A DNA stretch of 60,000 bases from Nematostella vectensis (GCF_932526225.1 NC_064035.1:2667501-2727500), one strand, 5' to 3'; shown: positions 13,316-25,371, counted from the stretch's first letter. Notes: generated by a model not told the origin, from the sequence alone. Translations and numbers: made by a program.

Positions 13316-13909
13316 TTTAGAGGCCTTAAAATGTGGACGGGCATTCTGAAGTTTAGCCGCTTCTGGTGGCGATAGACCAGCGCATTGATGGTTTTGCCGG
13401 TCCTGTGTTCATAGTAGATATCAAATATTATTAAAGGATCAGAATATGTAAATAATAGATAAACATCTATAGACATTGGAGTATAGAGTGAAAAAGTTAA
13501 ATTAAGTTATTTGCCCACATACACAAAAACGGCACTGTATCACAAAGGAATAAATAAAGAGACACTACGCAGATGACTTCCAATAACTCGAACCCCCCTC
13601 CCATTCAATATGAATTGCGCTTTACATATTCACTGTATTCCTATAACCCGAGAGCCTTCGATCGATAACAGACTTCCGTTAACTCGAAGTTTTGATATAT
13701 CTTTTTAAGCTGACACACTCGAACACATCCGGAAAAGAAAATGGATTCTGTAGAGATACAAATAAAAAAGTGTCTCTTGTAACGACTTTTAACCGTGGAT
13801 TTCCAATGGAATTCTAAGAGCTATTAAAACAAATGTTCGGAACCCATCGAAATTTAAATAACCCACACTAAATTCTAAATTATAACTCAAAAATGTCCTC
13901 TCATATTAA
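13316..13909. other. AT-rich spacer, nothing recognised
   Basis: No supported exon, no clear repeat structure. Short frames are uninformative. Confidence 0.4.
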
Positions 13910-13916
13910 TATCAAA

Positions 13917-14817
13917 CAGGGGCTCATAAGTAGGGGCTATCATCTGTATTATAAAACTGTCAAGGCGTTTCCGAGGATCAGGCTATTTTTAGACGCGCGC
14001 GCACGAACGGACCAATCAGTTACGTTGACGTTGGTCGCGCGCGCGAGTGACGTGAAGCTGCACGTGCAAATTGCAGTTAGGAAGAATTTTTTTTATCCAT
14101 CATCCGTCGGTTTTGTTTGTTTACCAAAATAATTGCAAGCTAGAATTCAAAGTCCTAGATAGGATTTCAAAGAAGAGAGCAACAAAAGTCAAAGTACCGA
14201 AGAGAGAACATAGCTTTTTGTCTGAGACTGCGCGTGCAGTTGAGCCCAGCCAAAACGTCAACACAAAGGTAGAATCTGATTGGGTTATCCGCGCGTCTAA
14301 AAATAGCCTGATCCTAGGAAACGCCGTGACACCCTCAGGGGCTCATAAGTAGGGGCAATCATTTGTAATATATTATTGTCACGGCGTTTCCCAGGATCAG
14401 GCTATTTTTAGACGCGCGCGCACGAACGGACCAATCAGCCACGTTGACGTTGGTCGCGCGCGCGCGCGAGTGACGTGAGGCTGCACGCGCAAATTTCAGT
14501 TAGGAAGAATTTTTTTTTATCCATCATCCGTCGGTTTTGTTTGTTTACCAAAATAATTGCAAGCTAGAATTCAAAGTCGTAGGTAGGGTTGGATTAATAT
14601 AAAAGAATAGAGCAACAAAAGTCAAAGTACCGAAGAAAGAACATAGCTTTTTGCCTGAGACTGCGCGTGCAGTTGAGCTCAGCCAAAACGTCAACACAAA
14701 GGTAGAATCTGATTGGCTCATCCGCGCGTCTAAAAATAGCCTGATCTAGGAAACGCCGTGACATCTATATAATACGAGAATGTAGGGAAGTTGATTGCCC
14801 CTACTTATGAGCCCCTG
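13917..14817. mobile_element. Twin hAT-like nonautonomous element
   Basis: The outer ends are perfect inverted repeats starting CAGGGGCTCATAAGTAGGGG, and TATCAAA flanks both sides (13910-13916 and 14818-14824), a 7-bp target duplication close to the 8 bp typical of hAT elements. A third copy of the end at about 14336 divides the element into two related halves. Each half has its own long internal inverted repeat (CTATTTTTAGACGCGCGCGC / GCGCGTCTAAAAATAG) and shared interior text. There is no transposase, so it must be mobilised in trans. The halves have diverged slightly, which suggests tandem growth inside one insertion. Confidence 0.75.
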
Positions 14818-14824
14818 TATCAAA

Positions 14825-15104
14825 TTAAAAAAGCCAAAAACGCTTGTCTTTAAGTAGTTAGATCCAGCGCCATAGGGATGGCGCACCAGGGGCAGGTGCC
14901 CCCTCCCCCCCCAATATTTAAAAAAAAATTAAGAAAATGACCAGTAGGGTGCACGATGGCTTCTTGATACCCTGGTATCCCTGTGGTTTATTGTGCCTAG
15001 TGCCTCTCGGTCGATTAGCTTTCAATAATGGCGGCTGGTTTGAATCTCAATAATGCCAGTGCCGGTGAATAACTCCTTAAAACACCTTGAAAATTAAACG
15101 TGCA
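14825..15104. other. Upstream region of the WRN-type exonuclease gene
   Basis: Includes a repeat fragment (about 14880-14960) with a C run and the 17-mer GACCAGTAGGGTGCACG, also found across the ANKAR stop codon at 12479. The remainder up to the ATG at 15105 is probable 5' UTR and promoter; no TATA box stands out. Confidence 0.35.
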
Positions 15105-18100
15105 ATGAGCGATATCATGGAAAACGGAAAGAGAAAGAAACGTACTCTACCGAGCTGGATGACGAAGAAAGATCGCTGTGATGACAGCAAAAAACCGGAT
15201 AATAACGACGAGGAAGAAGTTCGCACGAAGGCAAAGGTAGACACGATCTTATTCAAGTAAAGCTGTCATACTTCATGCCCAAAAAATACAATGGATAGAA
15301 ACTTACTAGTTGATTTCTACACCCTAAAATGTCTTCAACCCTGCTCCCTTCTCTCCACTCTTAAAAGAAACATTTTTGCTAACTGTTGATTTCTTTGTTG
15401 CCTTATGTATGGTACAATTTTTTTCCGAAGCAAGCACGTGTGTTACCAGCCTGCTTCTTTGAAGGATTTAGTGACAGCAAGCTTCCATTGTTGCAGTACA
15501 GAGGAATGATCTCATACTCTACTCATAAGGATGAGTGTAACTTTATTTGTGATCAGCTCATCAGGTAAATACACAGGGGTGTAGCCAGGTGGTGGCCCAG
15601 GGGGCCTGCCCCCCCCCCCCCCCCCCTCTCCTTCTAGCAGCCAAAAATACAGTAAATGTATGAGACATTACCGAAAATACAGGAGAAAATGCCTTGAAAG
15701 GGTATTTTGGGACCCCCCTGTTAAAAATCCTGGCTATGCCGCTGATACAAAGCATGATTTAAACAAGACAGGGATGAATGTATCACCAATGCAAGCCCCT
15801 GCTATTATTGAACATAAGCATAATAGCACATTCATCACCAGAGCTTGGTATTCTCTGGGCCTTGAATGTGACAGATGCTCAATTCTGTTGAATTTCACAT
15901 TTTTATTTGCACCCAACATACCTGTCAACCCCAAAAAAACTCAAGACTTGAGATTTTTTTTTTTGGAGGGTGAGGGGTAGGTATACCTTCACAGGTGTTT
16001 TCTGAATTTAAAGCTCTCGCTCACAAGGATAATTTTGTTTTAATTATTTTAGTAGAAAATTGGCAAATTTAGATTTTCAATAGGATTTTTTTTAGTAAGC
16101 GATAAAAATTGCTAAAAAGCGGGAAATTTGTGCGCCGCCAAATGTGTGAGAGTTGACGGGTTGTCAGGGGTATTATTAAGTTTCAGAGAAGGCAGTGGAA
16201 ATTGATTATGAGGGGTTGGAAGTTGTCATACCTATTTTCAATCTATGCGGAATCCCGGGTTTCCAGTTCTGTCATTTGACATAATCATTCAATAAGGCTA
16301 GTACTTTGTGGCTGTCATAACCCTTCTCAAATTTGAGACAACCTGATCTTATTTATAGTTCAAATAAAAAATTAATCAACTTTTTTTAAAAAGTAGCCAG
16401 CTTTCAGAAGACAATAGCTGGCAGTTCCGGCGGTGGCCAGGCCTAAATGAAACCCCTGCATTTGAGAACTTAAAGGCTGGAGAAAGGGGTTGGCCCCTCC
16501 CCCTGGCCACACACCAAAGGTTGAACTCTGCCTTTTTGAGCTGACTTGTGATAATGTGTGTGATGGATCTTTACTGCCCAGAAATGAGATCACATTTCTG
16601 TAACAACCTACTGTAAACCTACTTGAATCACTGTGAATTCAATCCATCCTACACTAAATGACTTCATTTTATTGTATACTTTATGGATAAATGCAAGGGT
16701 TTTTTTTCTAAAATAATGAGAGTTTCAAATGTTCAAAATAAGCTATCCTATATTGTTTGTATCCTAAGTTCTGACAATAAACCAGTGATGGGGTTTGATA
16801 TGGAATGGAGAGTGGCATTTGCAAGTGGAGGAGGATCAAGGAAGACATCGCTCATCCAGCTATGTTCATCAGAAAGCACCTGCTACCTTTTCCAGCTATC
16901 AAGCATGGCAGGTTATTAAAGAAGCCATCACAATTAAATTATAGTACAATAGAATATGGTGTTATTCACCTATATGAAGTTTGAAAATGAAAAATATGGA
17001 AAAATAAAAAAGATACTCACGATCTTGTTTTCTAGTATTGTAAACATTTTGATTGACATCTCAATCAAATGACTCTACCCGGGTTGTCCATTAAACATTT
17101 TGATTGACATCTCAATCAAATGACTCTACCCGGGTTGTCCATGCCACCACCTTTTTCTGAAAGTTGATCAGAATGCCCCAATATTGATTTTTTCACTTGT
17201 TTTTACATAATGGACATTATTTAATTTAAGGAAATATATTAAAATGACTAAATCTATCATTTCTAAAATATTCTCTATCCCTCAGGTTTTCCTGTTATGT
17301 TAAAAGCCATACTTGAAGATGAGACAATCGTCAAAGTGGGAGTTGGCATCAATAGGTAATACTAGAAATGGTTTGTTGTGCCTTGGTTTTGGCTCAATGG
17401 TAAGGATGTGCATTTTTTTCATTGTGTTTTCAGTGATGTTGACAAGATTTCAAGAGAATATGATGTGTACCCTAGAGGAATTGTGGACCTTTCTGCACTT
17501 GCAAACACAAAATTAAAGTCACATGAGAACTGGAGTCTGTCAGGGCTTACCATGCATCTGGTAAGCACTGCTTCAACACCTAGCCTGATTCTTATATGCC
17601 CTGTATCTGGTAAGCACTGCTTCAAGACCTAGCCTACTTCTTATATGCCCTGTATCTGGTAAGCACTGCTTCAAGACCTAGCCTACTTCTTATATGCCCT
17701 GCATCTGGTAAGCACTGCTTCAACACCTAGCCTGATTCTTATATGCCCTGTATCTGGTAAGCACTGCTTCAACACTAAGCCTTCTTCTTATATGCCCTGT
17801 ATCTGGTAGGCACTGCTTCAACACCTAGCCTTCTTCTTATATGCCTTGTATCTGGTAAGCACTGCTTCAACACCTAGCCTACTTCTTATATGCCCTGTAT
17901 CTGGTAAGCACTGCTTCAACACCTAGCCTGATTCTTATATGCCCTGCATCTGGTAAGCACTGCTTCAACACTAAGCCTGCTTCTTATATGCCCTGTATCT
18001 GGTAAGCACTGCTTCAACACCTAGCCTACTTCTTATATGCCCTGTATCTGGTAAGCACTGCTTCAAGACCTATCCTACTTCTTATATGCCCTGTATCTGG

Positions 18101-19319
18101 TAAGCACTGCTTCAACACCTAGCCTGATTCTTATATGCCCTGCATCTGGTAAGCACTGCTTCAAGACCTAGCCTTCTTCTTATATGCCCTGTATCTGGTA
18201 AGCACTGCTTCAACACTTAGCCTTCTTCTTATATGCCCTGTATCTGGTAAGCACTGCTTCAACACCTAGCCTGATTCTTATATGCCCTGCATCTGGTAAG
18301 CACTGCTTCAACACTTAGCCTTCTTCTTATATGCCCTGTATCTGGTAAGCACTGCTTCAACACTTAGCCTGCTTCTTATATGCCCTGTATCTGGTAAGCA
18401 CTGCTTCAAGACTAAGCCTGATTCTTATATGCCCTGTATCTGGTAAGCACTGCTTCAAGACCTAGCCTACTTCTTATATGCTCTGTATCTGGTAAAATAG
18501 CACAACACTGAGCTCTCCTTGTACTTCTGGGGAGAGAGAAGAGATACAGGCATATTTTGAACAGTCTCGATAAATTTAATATAATTTCAGGGAAAAAAAT
18601 CTATACCCTTCCTGTTTTTTTATTTTGTGTTTAATTTTTTTTTTATTTGAGAGCTGTGTTGAAATTCTAAGGGCTAGTGAGGGAGGGGTTTGGAAACACA
18701 AATACTTTCTTTTGGTCTGATGAAGGGCTTATTCTTGAAATGACTGCATGACTACTCTGTTTAAAAGGGAAATGCTACATGCCCCTCATACATCTTTATT
18801 TATTTTACTACTTTCTATGGAACCCCTCATAATTAGATTTAAAATATAAACCTTTTAAAATGACATTATGAAATCAATATGCTTAACATTTTAGTTCAAG
18901 CAGCAGTTAAACAAGGACCCAGCCATTCGGTGCAGCAACTGTGAGGCCATCCCACTGACCAGAGAACAGCAGCTTTATGCTGCCATGGATGCATATGTAA
19001 GTACATATATCACAGGTGTGGATGGCAAACAAAAGCTATGATGGCCTGCCCTATATAAACCCCAAGTTAAACTGTGTGTGATAACAAAATAAGATTTTGT
19101 GTGTGGTAACAGAATAAGATTTCCAGAGGGTCATTTGAGGGGGGGGGGCTTCCTTGGAATCAAAAATTGATCTTCTATTGTGAAAAGGCAACTGTTTGTT
19201 AATCATAAACAACTAAAAAACCTTTTATGCTTCACTTATTATCTTAGGTAGGACTACTGATCTATAAGCGGCTTGTGGCAAATCAACTACGATATGGTGT
19301 GCATCAGTTAGATAAATAG
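15105..19319 (+). CDS. Stand-alone WRN-type DEDDy 3'-5' exonuclease
   Basis: Seven exons: 15105-15236, 15431-15564, 16769-16911, 17286-17355, 17434-17560, 18895-18996, 19248-19319. All have GT-AG borders and matching phases, totalling 780 nt (259 residues plus stop). The protein starts with a basic tail (GKRKKRTLPSWM, a probable nuclear signal). The DnaQ-like fold then shows Exo I GFDMEW (Asp, Glu), Exo II in VGVGINSDVDK (Asp) and Exo III LYAAMDAY (Tyr, Asp), so all metal-binding and catalytic positions are present. It lacks the RecQ helicase of vertebrate WRN and matches the short WRNexo proteins of invertebrates and plants. These degrade recessed or stalled DNA 3' ends in repair and replication. 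The stop lies shortly after the last helix. Introns carry several repeats. The gene looks intact. Confidence 0.93.
15574..15744. mobile_element. MITE in exonuclease intron 2
   Basis: Inverted ends CAGGGGTGTAGCCAGG and CCTGGCTATGCCGCTG, flanked by ATACA on both sides (15569-15573, 15745-15749). The interior has a long C run. It has no coding capacity. The ends recall hAT-type CAGGGG termini. Confidence 0.65.
15905..16175. repeat. Decayed copy of the ACATACCTGTCAAC element
   Basis: Starts ACATACCTGTCAACCCC near 15916 and ends with GAGAGTTGACGGGTTGTCAG near 16165. Internal text (ACTCAAGACTTGAGATTTT, TAGCGATAAAAATTGC) corresponds to the better-preserved element at 52,004-52,371. It is an older, mutated member of the same MITE family in intron 2. 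Confidence 0.5.
17042..17143. repeat. Tandem pair of a 51-bp unit in intron 3
   Basis: Two adjacent copies of a unit containing the palindrome TTGATTGACATCTCAATCAA and the text CTACCCGGGTTGTCCAT. The copies are essentially identical, so the duplication is recent. Confidence 0.75.
17561..18495. repeat. 49-bp minisatellite copying the splice donor
   Basis: About 19 units of 49 bp beginning GTAAGCACTGCTTCAA and ending TATGCCCTGTATCTG, with small substitutions between units. The first unit starts exactly at the donor of exon 5 (CATCTG|GTAAGCACTG), so each later unit repeats a consensus-like donor (ATCTG|GTAAGC). One unit has GTAGGC and the last is degenerate. The array sits wholly within intron 5. 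Confidence 0.9.
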
Positions 19320-19591
19320 GTAGATATGATATATAGGGCTCTTAATATTGACTTTGTGAAAAAGTCGCCTTCATGGCTTGAAAAACTATACAAACTATAC
19401 TGTGATAGCCAAATACCCAAATATAACCAAATATCTTGAAAATGAATATTGTTCACTCTTGCACTTGGGCGGCCTTTTAGCAGTGGGGTGCTTTTTGACA
19501 AGGCTTGCTACAGTTTTTAAGTGCAAGTGCGCATTGTCTAATAAAGTGCCCGCACACAAAGCTTTTAATATAGATTTAGGCATTGCCTAAA
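19320..19591. other. 3' flank of the exonuclease gene
   Basis: Probable 3' UTR and spacer. Short overlapping frames on both strands show no domain. Confidence 0.4.
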
Positions 19592-20598
19592 AGCGGAGCT
19601 CCAAACGACCAAATCTTTGCTTATTTCCGCTTAATAATTTAATTTAAAATTATTATAATTCTGTTTTGACGATGTCAACGATTTCACAGATCACACAACC
19701 AACTTGTTAAACCCCATTCCCCCCACCCTTGATATCTACATTACACATAACAAGTTTAGTTGTCAAACAATGTTTCTTTCAAGAAATATAAATGTTTTTG
19801 CTTTTTTTTTGCTTTAAGTGACGTCATCGATGACGTCACACAACACGTGACGATATTGTTGCATCCCTCTTGACACAAACATGACACATGCCAAGTTTGG
19901 TTTTGAAACAATGTTTCTTTCAAGAGATATAAATGTTTTTGCTTTTAATCACGTTTTTTTGCTTTAAGTGACGTCTTCGATTACGTCACACAACACGTGA
20001 CAATATTGTTGCATCCCTCTTGACACAAACATGACACATGCCAAGTTTGGTTTTGAAACAATGTTTCTTTCAAGAGATATAAATGTTTTTGCTTTTAATC
20101 ACGTTTTTTGCTTTAAGTGACGTCATCGATTACGTCACACAACACGTGACAATATTGTTGCATCCCTCTTGACACAAACATGACACATGCCAAGTTTGGT
20201 TTTGAAACAATGTTTCTTTCAAGAGATATAAATGTTTTTGCTTTTAATCACGTTTTTTGCTTTAAGTGACGTCATCGATTACGTCACACAACACGTGACA
20301 ATATTGTTGCATCCCTCTTGACACAAACATGACACATGCCAAGTTTGGTTTTGAAACAATGTTTCTTTCAAGAGATATAAATGTTTTTGCTTTTAATCAC
20401 GTTTTTTGCTTTAAGTGACGTCATCGATTACGTCACACAACACGTGACAATATTGTTGCATCCCTCTTGACACAAACATGACACATGCCAAGTTTGGTTT
20501 TGAAACAATGTTTCTTTCAAGAGATATAAATGTTTTTGCTTTTAATCACGTTTTTTGCTTTAAGTGACGCTAACGCGTCGCTTCGTAGGAGCTCCGCT
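19592..20598. mobile_element. Inverted-repeat element filled with a 149-bp satellite
   Basis: Bounded by AGCGGAGCTCC (19592-19602) and GGAGCTCCGCT (20588-20598). The interior is about five units of 149-150 bp; the phrase GCATCCCTCTTGACACAAAC recurs at 19861, 20011, 20160, 20309 and 20458. Each unit has TGACGTCA-like and CACGTG motifs. The later units are almost identical and the first is more diverged, which suggests expansion from the right. No coding capacity. Confidence 0.7.
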
Positions 20599-20889
20599 AA
20601 AAATAAAATACCATGTTCTAGTTTGTTTTCTTTCTCTCGAATTATTATGTGTGTAACTATCTAGCATCAGAAGAATATCAAAAATTAGTTTAGAAAAATG
20701 TTATTCGAAAAAAGCTTATTGTTGCAGACGTGTCAGATCATGTCTCCAATAAGTAAAACTAATAATATTGTGTATTTACCAACTCCCTATATCATAATGG
20801 TAACGAATTATGGTCATTCAATGTGTACGATTCGAGCTAATACATTGAATATCAAAGTACTGATAGCTTGGTGTTTGGTGATGTACTTG
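20599..20889. other. Spacer with 18-bp inverted repeat at retrotransposon edge
   Basis: AT-rich, no exon. The phrase TTTGGTGATGTACTTGAT (about 20875-20892) recurs inverted about 30 bases downstream at the start of recognisable retrotransposon coding sequence. This may mark the 5' truncation or inversion junction. Confidence 0.45.
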
Positions 20890-23046
20890 ATGGATGGATC
20901 CACAATTCCGTGATCATCGTCTTATCAAGTACATCACCAAACTTGGTCTGCATCAGCTCGTTAATCAAGTAACTCGTCCAGAGAGCAATTCCTGTGTTGA
21001 CCATGTCTACTCCAGCCATCCTCGTCACATTTCCCAAATCAAAGTTCCCAACATAGGTCTTTCAGATCACATCCCCGTGGGCATCGTAAGAAAAGATTGT
21101 ATATATAAGGCCAACAATCATTGTATCCATGAAACTATCACCTATCGTAGATTTAAAAACTTCGATGCTGAAGGCTTCCAAGACGCAACGCCACATTTCA
21201 GCTAATCCGTAAAGCAAAAGGCTTTTTCCAAGAAGCTTTTTCCAAGAAGCACTAGAGACAAGTGAAAGTTCTAAAGAATATTGGAAAAACCTCAAAGAGT
21301 GCTATGGAATCCACAGATATGAGTTCAATATCCAAGGTTAAAATAGGTGAGAACATTTCACAAAACCCAACAGAAATAGCGAATGCATTCAACGAGTTTT
21401 TCTGCAATGTTGCTTCTAAATACCGAGCGAAACCTCCCGGAACATCTACCTGCTTTAAGCGCTTAAAGACATTTGTCGGGCAGAGGCTCAAACTCGAGGA
21501 GCGCTTTTCCATTCCCGAAATGACACCTGATTTGATCGGTCGTTATCTGTCTACTATCAAGATCAGTAAGGCGACAGGTCTTGACGGAATCAGTGCAAAG
21601 CTTCTGAAATTAGCAGGACCGGCCATCGACATGCCTCTTTGTAAAATAATTAATCTAAGTATCAAGCAGTCCATCTTTCCTACCATATGGAAACAGGCGC
21701 GAGTAACACCAGTATTCAAGGCAGGAGATCACCTGGATATCAATAATTATCGTCCTATCAGTATTCTTTCAATACTATCAAAGATCCTTGAGCGCCATGT
21801 TCACGTGCAACTGACAGCCACCAACTAATAACTCACAGGCAATCAGGATTCCGGCCATACCACTCTTGCGAGACTGTGATGATAGAGCTCGTCGATACTC
21901 TTCTGAAGAACATGGATAACGGACTGATTAATGGACTTGCCCTCATTGACTATGCGAGGCCTTTGATTCGGTTGACCACGACATCCTACTCAGAAAACTA
22001 CGTATGTATGGCTTGTCAAACCCCGCGTGTAACTGGTTTAAATCTTATCTAACAGGACGCATGCAGCATGTTTTTATTACAGGCAAACTCTCTGTTCCTC
22101 ATTCCGTCACTTCTGGGGTTCCACAAGGCTCTATACTTGGACCACTCCTCCTTATTATCTTTATAAATGACCTACCACTGCAAACACATAGTAGCTCCGC
22201 CATGATGTATGCTGATGATACCACTCAAATAGCTAGTGGGAAATCACTTTCGGATGTTCAAAATACCCTACAAAATGAGCTGGCCTTTATAAACATCTGG
22301 GCCAGGGAAAATCAGATGGCGTTGAACAACGAGAAAACAAAAGTTATGATCGTATGCAGTGCCCCGAAATTACGTGAACTACAAAAATCTGGACGCAATC
22401 TAGAAGTCCAATTTGACGGTAAGACTCTTGAAACTGTAACATCTACAAAATTACTTGGAGTGCAAATAGAAAACACGCTGTCATGGAAGAAGCACAGCGA
22501 CTATGTCTCCGAAAAGATCCGGAAACACCAAGGGCTTCTCCGTAGAACAAAGCACTTCCTGTCAATGACAGCGAGAAAAATGTTCTTCAATGCTCTAATA
22601 CAGCTTCTAATGGATTACTGTATAACAGTTTGGGGGATAATCTCATAGAGCACGACAATACGATGCTCTTACTTCAAAAACGGGCAGCACGAATAATAGC
22701 TGACAAGAAATGGTAAGATCACTCGATGGCGCCATTTGAAGAGCTCAACATAGAGCCTTTCACTAAACGAGCTAGGAGAATCAAGTTTACAATGGTATCT
22801 AAAGTCCTTAATGGAATGGCTCCAGACCACCTTAGGGCTAAATTCAAGAGATTTGCTGACGTTCACTTAAAGAACACTCGCCAAGCAAAGAACGATCTCG
22901 TGTTACCGAGGATAAAACATAATTATGGAAAGAGAACATTCGAGTACAGCGGCGCAAAACTTTGGAACTCTCTCTCTAAGTACAAATCAAGTCAACAAAC
23001 AACTGTAGCGTGCTTTCTTAAAGTCCATATAACCTTTCAGAGTTGA
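20890..23046 (+). pseudogene. Broken non-LTR retrotransposon ORF2 (endonuclease and reverse transcriptase)
   Basis: Four coding pieces in order. The first (20894-21205) is the end of an APE-type endonuclease, with the catalytic LSDHIPV motif. The second (21262-21828) is the N-terminal part of a reverse transcriptase, with TGLDGISAKLLK and NNYRPISIL. The third (22004-22648) holds the palm, with SGVPQGSILGPLL and the active-site YADD, then the thumb (STKLLGVQI). The fourth (22726-23046) is the C-terminal region. Between pieces two and three, the motif A region (VDHDIL) is in another frame with stops. The motif set fits the jockey/CR1 group of LINEs. The 5' end is truncated and the frames are broken, so it is inactive. 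The 3' end is unusual (see the repeats). Confidence 0.85.
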
Positions 23047-25259
23047 TAGACTTTGTCAATTCTTGATATTTTCATCTTCCAAATGGTATGTGGTTCGTAT
23101 GGACCCTATAAAACACGCGTTCGCGCGAATAACTCAAATCTGTAATATTGAGGTATTTTGGTCAACCTTCGGAAAAAAAGGCCGTGAACTGAAAGGCCCG
23201 GGTCCAGTCATTTGTGACGTAGATCGAGATAATGATAACTTTATTCCAATAAATACCAATACAGGTATATTAGGATAAAAAATTTTAATTACATAATATT
23301 TAATTAGATCATCACAAAATTTCAGAGCTAGGAGAATCAAGTTTACAATGGTATCTAAAGTCCTTAATGGAATGGCTCCAGACCACCTTAGGGCTAAATT
23401 CAAGAGATTTGCTGACGTTCACTTAAAGAACACTCGCCAAGCAAAGAACGATCTCGTGTTACCGAGGATAAAACATAATTATGGAAAGAGAACATTCGAG
23501 TACAGCGGCGCAAAACTTTGGAACTCTCTCCCACGAGAGACAAAGGAGTGTCGATCCGTCGGCTCCTATCTATCTATCTATCTATCTATCTATCCATCCA
23601 TCCATCCATCCATCCATCCATCCATCCATCCATCCATCCATCCATCCATCCATCCATCCATCCATCCATCCATCCATCCATCCATCCATCCATCCATCCA
23701 TCCATCCATCCATCCATCCATCCATCCATCCATCCATCCATCCATCCATCCATCCATCCATCCATCCATCCATCCATCCATCCATCCATCCATCCATCCA
23801 TCCATCCATCCATCCATCCATCCATCCATCCATCCATCCATCCATCCATCCATCCATCCATCCATCCATCCATCCATCCATCCATCCATCCATCCATCCA
23901 TCCATCCATCCATCCATCCATCCATCCATCCATCCATCCATCCATCCATCCATCCATCCATCCATCCATCCATCCATCCATCCATCCATCCATCCATCCA
24001 TCCATCCATCCATCCATCCATCCATCCATCCATCCATCCATCCATCCATCCATCCATCCATCCATCCATCCATCCATCCATCCATCCATCCATCCATCCA
24101 TCCATCCATCCATCCATCCATCCATCCATCCATCCATCCATCCATCCATCCATCCATCCATCCATCCATCCATCCATCCATCCATCCATCCATCCATCCA
24201 TCCATCCATCCATCCATCCATCCATCCATCCATCCATCCATCCATCCATCCATCCATCCATCCATCCATCCATCCATCCATCCATCCATCCATCCATCCA
24301 TCCATCCATCCATCCATCCATCCATCCATCCATCCATCCATCCATCCATCCATCCATCCATCCATCCATCCATCCATCCATCCATCCATCCATCCATCCA
24401 TCCATCCATCCATCCATCCATCCATCCATCCATCCATCCATCCATCCATCCATCCATCCATCCATCCATCCATCCATCCATCCATCCATCCATCCATCCA
24501 TCCATCCATCCATCCATCCATCCATCCATCCATCCATCCATCCATCCATCCATCCATCCATCCATCCATCCATCCATCCATCCATCCATCCATCCATCCA
24601 TCCATCCATCCATCCATCCATCCATCCATCCATCCATCCATCCATCCATCCATCCATCCATCCATCCATCCATCCATCCATCCATCCATCCATCCATCCA
24701 TCCATCCATCCATCCATCCATCCATCCATCCATCCATCCATCCATCCATCCATCCATCCATCCATCCATCCATCCATCCATCCATCCATCCATCCATCCA
24801 TCCATCCATCCATCCATCCATCCATCCATCCATCCATCCATCCATCTATCTATCTATCTATCTATCTATCTACCTATCTTGGGATTATAAAAAAATGTTT
24901 TTGTAATTTGTAAGTACAAATCAAGTCAACAAACAACTGTAGCGTGCTTTCTTAAAGTCCATATAACCTTTCAGAGTTGATAGACTTTGTCAATTCTTGA
25001 TATTTTCATCTTCCAAATGGTATGTGGTTCGTATGGACCCTATAAAACACGCGTTCGCGCGAATAACTCAAATCTGTAATATTGAGGTATTTTGGTCAAC
25101 CTTCGGAAAAAAAGGCCGTGAACTGAAAGGCCCGGGTCCAGTCATTTGTGACGTAGATCGAGATAATGATAACTTTATTCCAATAAATACCAATACAGGT
25201 ATATTAGGATAAAAATTTTTAATTACATAATATTTAATTAGATCATCACAAAATTTCAG
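22770..25259. repeat. Duplicated LINE 3' end, A-B-A'-satellite-B'
   Basis: Segment A (22770-22974, last part of the RT frame) recurs as A' at 23326-23530. Segment B (22977-23325, 3' UTR) recurs as B' at 24911-25259. Both pairs are nearly identical and of equal length. In the first copy A joins B directly; in the second about 1.38 kb, mostly TCCA repeat, separates them. Either the first copy lost the satellite or the second gained it. An assembly artefact at the satellite is also possible. Confidence 0.85.
23566..24880. repeat. (TCCA)n microsatellite, about 1.25 kb
   Basis: Uninterrupted TCCA tetranucleotide from about 23594 to 24846 (over 300 units), flanked on both sides by short (TCTA)n tracts. 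All six frames are open through it, giving meaningless repetitive reading frames. The symmetrical TCTA-TCCA-TCTA structure indicates that a TCCA variant expanded inside an older TCTA tract. Confidence 0.98.
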
Positions 25260-25371
25260 GACTAGGCTCGTAATGGAGTCATCTGTTAAGCTCATAATAT
25301 ACAAAAAAAGGTCTTTTGGCCTTAACAGTTTGAAAGAGTTATTGATTTCAAATAGATCATTAACAAAATAC

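Noticed and set aside
17561-20590. CRISPR-like spacing in the 49-bp and 149-bp arrays
   Set aside because: Units are contiguous with no unique spacers, there are no cas genes, and the genome is eukaryotic.
23348-24913. Very long open frames of repeating IHPS or MDGW in several frames
   Set aside because: They are translations of the TCCA microsatellite; every frame is open because the unit has no stop.
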